64,000 bases of DNA from Antarcticimicrobium sp040365005 (GTDB taxonomy: Bacteria > Pseudomonadota > Alphaproteobacteria > Rhodobacterales > Rhodobacteraceae): the NCBI RefSeq assembly GCF_040365005.1, contig NZ_BAABWV010000013.1, positions 100,752 to 164,751 of the forward strand, written 5' to 3'. The translations under genes were made by a program, and so were the position numbers. The notes beneath the pieces are model-generated. The model did not search any database and had not been told where the DNA came from. It saw only the letters and a program-made list of their open reading frames with translations. How positions within the stretch are numbered: position 1 is the stretch's first letter; every line of letters begins with the position of its first letter. Shown in pieces: positions 33,325-40,119 of the stretch.

Positions 33325-36062
33325 GGGGTTTGCTCCGCGTCGCGGATCGCGGCCAGCACCCGGTGCGGCAGGGCCGGCAGCGTCGTCACCTTGGCGCCGC
33401 AGGCATCGCGGATGGCGTTGAGGATCGCGGGCGCGGTGGGGATCAGCGCGTGTTCGCCAAGGCCCTTGGCGCCGAACGGCCCCTCCGGGTCGGGGTCCTC
33501 GATCAGGATCGTGTCGATCCGGGGCATGTCGCCGGTGGTGGGGATCAGGTAATCGTGCAGGTTCTCGGTGCGACCGGGGATATATTCCTCCATCAGCGCG
33601 AGGCCGAGGCCCTGGGCGATGCCGCCCTCGATCTGGCCCTCGGCCAGAAGCGGGTTGATGACGCGACCCAGATCATGGGCAGCGGTCAGGCGATGAACCC
33701 GGACGGTGCCGAGGGCAAGGTCGACCTCGACCTCGGCCAGGTGCGCGCCATAGCCATAGACGGCATAGGGGATGCCCTGCCCGTTCTCGTCCAGCGCATG
33801 GGTCGGGGGATCATAGGTTTCCTCGGCGGCCAGCGCATAGCCGTTGGCGTCCGCCTTGAGCGCGGCAAGCTCGATGCGCCGGGTCTGGTCGCCCTCGCTC
33901 ACGGAAACGGCACCGGGGTGCAGCGCGATCCGTGCCGCTTCGCCCATGTTGGTCATGGCAAGGATGCGCGCGCGCAGGGCCCGGCCCGCCATCAGCGCGG
34001 CGTTACCGGTCACCACGGTCTGGCGCGAGGCAGAGGTCTTGCCGCAATCGGGGGTGAGCGCGGTGTCGGGGCCAACCAACTCAAACGTCGCGATGGGCAG
34101 GCCCAGCGCGTCGGCGCAGATCTGGGTGATCACCGTGTTGGCGCCCTGACCGATGTCGGTGGCACCCTGGTGCAGTTTCAGTTGCCCCTGCGGCGTGATC
34201 CCGACGCGGATGGTCGCGGGATTGGGCAGGGCAGTGTTGCCGCAGCCGTACCAGCAGGAGGCGATGCCGATGCCGCGTTTGCGCCCCGGATGGGTGGCGT
34301 TGAACGCCTCGGCCTCTTGCGCCGCGGCGTCCCAACGGGCTTGCAGCGCGTCGAGGCACTCGCCGATGCCGACGCCGTGCAGCTCTTGCCCGCAGACGCT
34401 GCGTCCGCCCTCGGGCAGGGCGTTGAGGCGGCGAAAGGCGAGCCGGTCGATCCCGGATTTGAGGGCAAGCTCGTCGAACAGGGTCTCTTGCAGGATCGCC
34501 GCCTGCGGCACGCCGAAACCGCGAAAGGCGCCGGAGATCGGGCCATTGGTATGCACGGCGCGGGCCTCGGCGTGGTAATTCGGGATGGCATAGGGGCCGG
34601 AGGCATGGACCGGGACACGCACCGCCACGGTGGGGCCCCAGCTGGCATAGGCGCCGGTGTTGAAATCGCCGTCGAACTCCATCGCGGTCAGCCGGCCCGT
34701 GGCATCGGCGGCGATGCGGGCGCGCATGATCGCCGGGTGCCTCTTGGTGGTCGAACTCATGCTTTCGCGGCGGGAATAGGTCATCCGCGCGGGCTGGCCG
34801 GTCTTCAGCGCCACCAGCCCGATCAGCGGCTGGACCGAGAGATCGAGTTTCGAGCCGAAGCCACCACCGGCGGCGGCGGGAATGATGCGCACCCGTTCGG
34901 GCGGCAGGCCGAGAACGCGGGCAGTGTCGTCGCGGTCCATCATCGGGGCCTGGGTGCAGGCCTGGATCACCAGCGTGTCACCGTCGAGCCAGGCGGCGCC
35001 GGCCTCGGGCTCGATATAGGCGTGTTCGACGTAAGGGGTCTGCGCCGCGCCCTCGGCCACATGGGCGGCAGAGGCAAATCCCCCTTCCGGATCGCCGCAA
35101 TGCACCAGCCCGCCGATCAGGATGTTGCCCTCGCGCGTCTGGTGCACGAGCGGGGCATCGGGGGCGCGGGCGGCGGGGGGATCCAGCAGCTCGGGCGCGG
35201 CCTCCCATGTGACGGGGAAGCTGCCGGGATCGAGCGATTCGACGGTCGCCTTGTCGCCGGCGACCAGCGCCACCGCCTCGCCGCGCATCCGCACCGCGCC
35301 CTCGGCCAGCGCGGGCTGATCGGCAAAGGGCGGGATGGTGCCAAAGGTGTTCTGGCCGGGGATGTCGGCAGCGGTAAAGACCCGCAGCCCGGTGTCGCGC
35401 GCGAAGGCATCAAGATCGCCGAGGGTGAAGCGGGCGGCGAAATGCGGGCTTCGGATGGCGCGGACCCAGAGCGCGCCCTCGGGGGCGTAATCGGCGCCGT
35501 AGACCTCGGTTCCGGCGACCTTGGCGGCACCGTCGAGCCGCTCCAGCCTTGCGCCGACCGCCACGCCATTGGCGGGGGCGACGGCGGGTTCGGCCCGCGG
35601 CGTGGCACCGGCGGCGTCGAGCACCGCGTCGATGATCTTGGCATAGCCGGTGCAACGGCAGAGCACACCGCCCAGCGCCTCTTCGACCGTGTTGCGGTCG
35701 GGCGTTCCGGGGCGGGCCAGCAGCGCCGAGGCGGCCACCAGCATGCCGGGGGTGCAGATGCCGCATTGCGCCGCGCCGTGACGCAGAAAGGCGGACCTGA
35801 GCCGCTCCATCGGGGCGCCCAGCCCCTCGACGGTGGTGATCTCGGCCCCCTCGGCGTGGATCACGGGGGTGAGGCAGGCGCAGACCGGTTCGCCATCCAG
35901 AAGCACAGTGCAGGCACCGCAATCGCCGGCGTCGCAGCCGACCTTGGTGCCGGTGAGGTGGAGTTCCTCGCGCAGCGCCGCAGAGAGGCGGCAGCCGGGG
36001 GCGACGTCAAGCTGCGCTGCTGCGCCGTTCACGGTGAGGGTGATCGGGGGCATGTCCTTCAT
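33321..36062 (-). CDS. Fused [2Fe-2S]/molybdopterin hydroxylase large subunit, xanthine dehydrogenase family
   Basis: Hydroxylates a C-H bond next to ring nitrogen, with water as oxygen source. 913 aa. N-terminal plant-type [2Fe-2S] (C43, C48, C51, C61) and second [2Fe-2S] (C100, C103, C135, C137) are joined in one chain to the molybdenum domain (about 165-913), with the catalytic Glu at E870 in AKGLGEHA. The separate FAD subunit is encoded immediately upstream. This fusion layout is like E. coli XdhD with YgfM rather than the usual three separate chains. The start at 36062 overlaps the FAD gene stop (ATGA). Substrate is not predictable: purines, nicotinate-like and other N-heterocycles all fit. 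Confidence 0.88.
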   Translation of the reverse strand: MKDMPPITLTVNGAAAQLDVAPGCRLSAALREELHLTGTKVGCDAGDCGACTVLLDGEPVCACLTPVIHAEGAEITTVEGLGAPMERLRSAFLRHGAAQCGICTPGMLVAASALLARPGTPDRNTVEEALGGVLCRCTGYAKIIDAVLDAAGATPRAEPAVAPANGVAVGARLERLDGAAKVAGTEVYGADYAPEGALWVRAIRSPHFAARFTLGDLDAFARDTGLRVFTAADIPGQNTFGTIPPFADQPALAEGAVRMRGEAVALVAGDKATVESLDPGSFPVTWEAAPELLDPPAARAPDAPLVHQTREGNILIGGLVHCGDPEGGFASAAHVAEGAAQTPYVEHAYIEPEAGAAWLDGDTLVIQACTQAPMMDRDDTARVLGLPPERVRIIPAAAGGGFGSKLDLSVQPLIGLVALKTGQPARMTYSRRESMSSTTKRHPAIMRARIAADATGRLTAMEFDGDFNTGAYASWGPTVAVRVPVHASGPYAIPNYHAEARAVHTNGPISGAFRGFGVPQAAILQETLFDELALKSGIDRLAFRRLNALPEGGRSVCGQELHGVGIGECLDALQARWDAAAQEAEAFNATHPGRKRGIGIASCWYGCGNTALPNPATIRVGITPQGQLKLHQGATDIGQGANTVITQICADALGLPIATFELVGPDTALTPDCGKTSASRQTVVTGNAALMAGRALRARILAMTNMGEAARIALHPGAVSVSEGDQTRRIELAALKADANGYALAAEETYDPPTHALDENGQGIPYAVYGYGAHLAEVEVDLALGTVRVHRLTAAHDLGRVINPLLAEGQIEGGIAQGLGLALMEEYIPGRTENLHDYLIPTTGDMPRIDTILIEDPDPEGPFGAKGLGEHALIPTAPAILNAIRDACGAKVTTLPALPHRVLAAIRDAEQTP

Positions 36063-36901
36063 TCCGGGGCCTCCACGGTTTCGGCGACCGCGCGGCGCAA
36101 GAGCGCGGTGGCGGCATGGCGGCGATAGGCGGCATCGCCGCGCAGATCGTCGATGGGAGAGAGCGCGGCGCCGACCTGGCCGGCGTCGATGGCACCGGGC
36201 AGATCCGAGAGCGGCAGACCGGTGAGCGCGCGTTCCACCTCGGGCAACCGCGTGGCGACCGGGCCGCAGGCGCCGATGGCAAGGGCCACATGGGCCGCCC
36301 GGCCTTGCGCAGCGGTGATGCGGGCGGCGACCATGGCGATGGATATCACCAGGTAGCGGCGCGCGCCGAGCTTGAGGAACCGGCTGGCCCCCTGCCCGGC
36401 GTCGCGCGGGATGTGCAGCGCGGTGAGAATCTCGTCGGGCCGGCGCGCGGTGGTGCGGGGACCGGTGATGAAGGCGGAAAGCGGCAATGTGCGGGTGCCG
36501 GTGGCGCTGGCCAGTTCGACCGTGGCGTCGAGCGCCAGCAGCGGCGGCACCCCGTCGGCGGCGGGCGAGGCGTTGCACAGGTTGCCGGCGATTGTCCCGG
36601 CGTTCTGGATCTGGGCCGAGCCGACCTCGCGCGCGGCCTGCTTGAGCATGTCGAACCCCGGCGGCAGGGCGGCGCGGGTGATGTCGGTCCAGGTGGTGGT
36701 GGCACCGATGCGCCAGCCATCGCCGGTTTCGGTGATGCCGCGCAGGTCTTTGATGCCGGTGATGTCGAGCACCGGACCGTCGAGCGCGGGACGCTCGGTG
36801 GCCGGGAACAGATCGGTGCAGCCGGCGGCGACCACGGCGGGTGCGCGCGCCAGGCCATCGAGCGCCTCTTGCAGATTGCCGGGGCGGAGATACAGGCTCA
36901 T
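36059..36901 (-). CDS. FAD-binding subunit of molybdenum hydroxylase (CoxM/YgfM type)
   Basis: 280 aa electron-transfer subunit. VVAAGCTDLFP (about 24-34) and the flavin-binding NAGTIAGNLCNASPAADGVP (about 100-119) are the FAD motifs of the CoxM/XdhB family, followed by the CO-dehydrogenase flavoprotein C-terminal domain (about 170-280). It is the first gene of the five-gene operon. It is divergent from the MarR gene with 104 bases between starts, so the operon is probably controlled by that regulator. Confidence 0.9.
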   Translation of the reverse strand: MSLYLRPGNLQEALDGLARAPAVVAAGCTDLFPATERPALDGPVLDITGIKDLRGITETGDGWRIGATTTWTDITRAALPPGFDMLKQAAREVGSAQIQNAGTIAGNLCNASPAADGVPPLLALDATVELASATGTRTLPLSAFITGPRTTARRPDEILTALHIPRDAGQGASRFLKLGARRYLVISIAMVAARITAAQGRAAHVALAIGACGPVATRLPEVERALTGLPLSDLPGAIDAGQVGAALSPIDDLRGDAAYRRHAATALLRRAVAETVEAPE

Positions 36902-36931
36902 GGCCGGACCCTCGCGCTGTTGGGTGGTTTA

Positions 36932-36946
36932 TTGTTAGTATACAAG
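36932..36946. promoter_or_regulatory. Candidate MarR operator/promoter between divergent genes
   Basis: TTGTTAGTATACAAG in the otherwise GC-rich 104-base gap carries TTGT...ACAA ends around GTATAC, as in many MarR-type sites, and read on the minus strand contains TATACT, a good -10 hexamer for the catabolic operon. No matching -35 at 16-18 bases was found. Inference only. Confidence 0.35.
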
Positions 36947-37005
36947 CAAGAGTGTGAGGCAGCGCCCCCGGCCCTGTCAACATGTCCGATCAAAGGGAGG
37001 GGACC

Positions 37006-37434
37006 ATGCGCGAGGAAACCGGCGGCGGCGATTACCGGCTGGACGACCAAGTGGGATTCCTGATGCGGCGGGCGAACCAGCGGCACCTGGCGCTGTTCGC
37101 GCAGGCCATCCCCGAGCTGACACCGACCCAGTTCGCGGCGCTGGCCAAGCTGTGCGAGCTGGGACAGGCCAGCCAGAACGCGCTGGGGCGGGCGACGGCG
37201 ATGGACGCGGCGACGATCAAGGGGGTGATCGACCGGCTGCGGCGGCGAGACCTGGTGGCCTCGGCCCCCGATCCGGGTGATCTGCGGCGGGTGTTCCTGA
37301 CCCCGACCGAAGCGGGGCGCGCGCTGTATTCTTCGGTGCTGGCGGCGGCCCATGCGGTGACGGCGCAGACGCTGGCGCCCTTGGAGCCGGGGGAACGGGC
37401 GGTGTTCCTGCGGTTGCTGGGCAAGCTGACCTGA
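37006..37434 (+). CDS. MarR family transcriptional regulator
   Basis: 142 aa winged-helix regulator: ELTPTQFAALAKLCELGQASQNALGRATAMDAATIKGVIDRLRRRDLV (given here as the HTH region, about 40-90) then SAPDPGDLRRVFLTPTEAG, the wing. Start 37006 is set by AGGGAGGGG immediately upstream; an ATG at 36982 has no ribosome site. It is divergent from the molybdenum-hydroxylase operon, the usual arrangement for a MarR repressor released by an aromatic or heteroaromatic ligand. Confidence 0.9.
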   Translation: MREETGGGDYRLDDQVGFLMRRANQRHLALFAQAIPELTPTQFAALAKLCELGQASQNALGRATAMDAATIKGVIDRLRRRDLVASAPDPGDLRRVFLTPTEAGRALYSSVLAAAHAVTAQTLAPLEPGERAVFLRLLGKLT

Positions 37435-37484
37435 GGGGGGCTCAGGGTGGAGGTCGGGTCTGCGGACAAACCGGCCTTCGCCCC

Positions 37485-37500
37485 GCCACTCATGAGTGGC
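37485..37500. repeat. Perfect 16-base palindrome
   Basis: GCCACTCATGAGTGGC lies between the convergent marR-type and cupin genes, five bases from the cupin stop. It marks the point where composition shifts from GC-rich to AT-richer. It could be a short terminator hairpin or a recombination scar. Confidence 0.5.
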
Positions 37501-37504
37501 CGCT

Positions 37505-37816
37505 TCAGACGCTTCCAGCTTTTTCGATGACGAGCGCGCGGACTGGCCCATCCGGATGGGCAACATGCTCGTCGCCGTTCTCTGCATGGAAGATGTCACC
37601 CGGCAGCAATCGCAGGACGTCCTCTGTGCCATCCCGGCGAACATGCATGTCGACTTCGCCGTCAAGAACGACAAACACCTCCGGGCCATCGTTCACGTGC
37701 CACTTGTAAGGCGCATCGGTCCAATGGAGCCGTACTGTTGCGTCGTCGATGCGCTCGATGTCCAATGCGTCCCAAGCCTTTTGTCCCGTGAACTCTTTTG
37801 CAGTGATCTTCTGCAT
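37505..37816 (-). CDS. Cupin domain protein
   Basis: Single-domain cupin of 103 aa. The two cupin motifs are visible: WHVNDGPEVFVVLDGEVDMHV (about 38-58, split here as WHVNDGPEVFVVLDG then EVDMHV) and LLPGDIFHAENGDEHVAHP, giving probable metal ligands His/Glu and His. Enzyme or binding role unknown. AAGGAG lies upstream. It is divergent from an Lrp/AsnC regulator, and both are clearly AT-richer than the flanking operons, so the pair may have been acquired together. Confidence 0.85.
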   Translation of the reverse strand: MQKITAKEFTGQKAWDALDIERIDDATVRLHWTDAPYKWHVNDGPEVFVVLDGEVDMHVRRDGTEDVLRLLPGDIFHAENGDEHVAHPDGPVRALVIEKAGSV

Positions 37817-37934
37817 ATCTCACTCTCCTTCGGTTCATTGATCTGTTGCGTATCGGCTAAGATGTTAGAGGACGCGCGAAGCGTCGGACACTTGCGTACC
37901 GACGTCATTGGCCTGCGTTTCGGGGAAATTCGAC

Positions 37935-38360
37935 TTGGATCACACAGATAGACGAATACTGGCAGTTCTCGAAGGCAACGCTCGGACAAGCGCAGCTGAG
38001 ATAGGGCGTCAGATCGGGTTGTCCCGAACGGCGGTTCAAGACCGGCTTTCGAAGCTGGAGGCAAGCGGGGTGATCCGCGGATATCGTGTGCAGGTGGCGC
38101 AGGCAAAGGATGACCTGATCCGAGCCATTCTTTTCGTGAAAATTTCAGTCCGGCCTTGCGATCCAGCACTGAATTGGATGGCTTCTCTTGAAGGTGTGCA
38201 GGAAGTGATTTCCTTGTCTGGCGAGCTAGATGCTTTGGTCAGATGCACCGTCCCAGACGTAGCGGCCTTGACGGCTCTCAATGACAAGATTGGGGCGAGT
38301 GATTTTATCGCCAGTTCGAGTTCGAGCGTTGTCCTGAGAATGCTTAATAGCGGAGCTTAG
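37935..38360 (+). CDS. Lrp/AsnC family transcriptional regulator
   Basis: 141 aa from a TTG at 37935 (alternative TTG at 37908 adds nine residues). The N-terminal HTH DHTDRRILAVLEGNARTSAAEIGRQIGLSRTAVQDRLSKLE is typical of Lrp/AsnC, followed by the RAM ligand-binding domain (FVKISVRPCDPALNWMASLEGVQEV region). A GGGGA site precedes the chosen TTG. It probably controls the divergent cupin gene; an imperfect GTCGG-N11-CCGAC pair at 37883-37903 could be part of the operator. Base composition is AT-rich relative to neighbours. Confidence 0.87.
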   Translation: MDHTDRRILAVLEGNARTSAAEIGRQIGLSRTAVQDRLSKLEASGVIRGYRVQVAQAKDDLIRAILFVKISVRPCDPALNWMASLEGVQEVISLSGELDALVRCTVPDVAALTALNDKIGASDFIASSSSSVVLRMLNSGA

Positions 38361-38470
38361 CCGCACGGCAGAAATTTTGCACTCTGGGCTCGAAGCCGTC
38401 CTTCACCGCAAATTTCCCGACAACGCAGAGGGCGACGCGATTTGCCCGGAACAAGGCGCGGAGCGCCGCC

Positions 38471-38530
38471 GGGCGGCGCCCGACCGCCCCTATGGGCGGC
38501 GCCCGACCGCCCCTATGGGCGGTGCCCCCT
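38471..38530. repeat. 23-base GC-rich tandem repeat, about 2.5 copies
   Basis: Two exact copies of a 23-base unit beginning GGGCGGCGCCCGACCGCC lie at 38471-38493 and 38494-38516, followed by a partial third. Each copy can fold on itself (GGGCGGC/ACCGCCC). Confidence 0.85.
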
Positions 38531-38532
38531 CC

Positions 38533-38611
38533 CCTGTCATCCCCGCGCAGGCGGGGACCTGGGGGACCGGTGGCTTGATCGGGAGGCCCCCGCTTTCGCG
38601 GGGGTGACAGG
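38533..38611. repeat. Inverted pair of REP-like units
   Basis: CCTGTCATCCCCGCGCAGGC plus GGGGACCT (38533-38560) faces AGGCCCCCGCTTTCGCGGGG plus GTGACAGG (38583-38611). These are the same family as the 30254-30417 units, here as a head-to-head pair like a BIME, directly downstream of the creatinase gene. The rest of the 269-base gap 38361-38629 holds the tandem repeat and no ORF. Confidence 0.75.
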
Positions 38612-38629
38612 GAGGGGCTTTCGCCGGTG

Positions 38630-39850
38630 TCACGCCACCACGTTGAACGCCGGGCCGTAGGGATAGCCGGTGATGTTCTCGTTGCCGTCCTCGGTGATCA
38701 CAAGGATGTCGTGTTCGCGGTAGCCGCCGGCGCCGGGCTGACCCTGCGGGATGGTGAGCATCGGCTCCATGCTGATCACCATGCCCGGTTCCAGAACGGT
38801 GTCGATATCCTCGCGCAGTTCCAGCCCGGCCTCGCGCCCGTAGTAATGCGACAGCACGCCGAAGGAATGGCCGTAGCCGAAACTGCGGTATTGCAGCAGG
38901 TCACGCTCGGCGAAGAAGGCGTTGATCGCCTGGGTGACCTCGGCGCAGCTGATCCCCGGTTGCAGCAGCGACATGCCGTATTCATGGGCGGCGACGTTGG
39001 CCTCCCAGATCTTCAGGCTCTCCGCATCGACCTCGCCGACGAACATGGTGCGCTCCAGCGCGGTGTAATAGCCCGAGATCATCGGAAAAGTATTGAGCGA
39101 CAGGATGTCGCCGCGTTGCAGCCGGCGCGCGGTCACCGGGTTGTGGGCGCCGTCGGTGTTGAGGCCGGATTGGAACCAGACCCATGTGTCACGGTACTCG
39201 GCATCGGGAAAGCGATGCGCGATCTCGATCTCCATCGCGTCGCGTCCGGCCATTGCCACGTCGATCTCGCGCACACCCTCGCGCACCGCGTCACGGATGG
39301 CATAGCCGCCCACGTCGGCGACCTGGGCCCCGGCGCGGATCAGCGCGATCTCGGCGGGGGACTTGTGCATCCGCTGGCGCATGGTGGCCGGGGCCAGGTC
39401 GACCATGGTGACCGGCGACAGGAAATCCTCGAGCTTGTCGCGTTGCATCAGGGTGAGGTGATCGCCCTCGTACCCCACCACCCGGTTCGGGCCGGTGACC
39501 GAGAGCACCGCGCGCCAGAAATTGTCACGGGCCCAGTCGGTATAGGTGATGTTGTCGCAGAAGCTGCGCCGCCAGGGCTGACCGGCGTCGATCCCGGCAG
39601 AGATGGTGACGGCGCTGTCGGCGGTCACCACCATGGCATAGGGGCGGCCGAACGCGCAGTAGAGGAAGCCCGAGTAATAGGCGACGTTCTGCATCGAAGT
39701 CAGCACCACGGCGGTCGCCCCGGCCTCGTCCATCGCGGCGCGCAGACCGTTCAGGCGGGCCTGGTACTCGGTCTCGGCAAAGGGCAGCGGGGCCTTGTCG
39801 CCCGCCTGTTTGTCGGTGTGGAAACGGAAATGCTCTGGGCGTGCGGTCAT
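38630..39850 (-). CDS. Creatinase (creatine amidinohydrolase), M24 peptidase fold
   Basis: Hydrolyses creatine to sarcosine and urea if it has the activity its residues predict. 406 aa. It aligns along its whole length with Pseudomonas putida creatinase: FGRPYA (R69), NTDGAHNP (H236), YYTALERT (E266), SHYYGRE (R339) and SMEPM (E362) match that enzyme's R64, H232, E262, R335 and E358 with a constant offset of four to five, and GYREHDIL closes the protein. The ATG at 39850 follows AAGGAGGG; the GTG three bases upstream is less likely. No creatininase or sarcosine oxidase is in the window. It is divergent from the aldehyde dehydrogenase gene across a 269-base gap. Confidence 0.88.
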   Translation of the reverse strand: MTARPEHFRFHTDKQAGDKAPLPFAETEYQARLNGLRAAMDEAGATAVVLTSMQNVAYYSGFLYCAFGRPYAMVVTADSAVTISAGIDAGQPWRRSFCDNITYTDWARDNFWRAVLSVTGPNRVVGYEGDHLTLMQRDKLEDFLSPVTMVDLAPATMRQRMHKSPAEIALIRAGAQVADVGGYAIRDAVREGVREIDVAMAGRDAMEIEIAHRFPDAEYRDTWVWFQSGLNTDGAHNPVTARRLQRGDILSLNTFPMISGYYTALERTMFVGEVDAESLKIWEANVAAHEYGMSLLQPGISCAEVTQAINAFFAERDLLQYRSFGYGHSFGVLSHYYGREAGLELREDIDTVLEPGMVISMEPMLTIPQGQPGAGGYREHDILVITEDGNENITGYPYGPAFNVVA

Positions 39851-40119
39851 CACAGACCCTCCTTTTCAGAAAGGTCCCGGCGTACAGGACGGGGATACGG
39901 GCGCTTCCCCGTTCGTGACGGGGGAAGCCGGCGACGCCATCGCCGGACCCAAGGGCAGATAGCCGCGGTTCGCGGCGGCGCTCAAGCCCAATTGCGACAT
40001 GTTGGGACGCGAAGCAGGCTTTGCAGCGCGGCGCGCTGTGCTCTACCACGTGGAAAAGATGGACAACCCGGCGCGCCGGGCCTAGCAAACATAGCAAACC
40101 AATTCGCAGGAGACCCGCC

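Noticed and set aside
33330..36128. 932-residue open frame on the plus strand opposite the molybdenum hydroxylase gene
   Set aside because: It is a shadow of a real GC-rich gene: composition is Gly/Arg/Ala/His-rich without domains, and the minus strand carries all the Fe-S cysteines and motifs.
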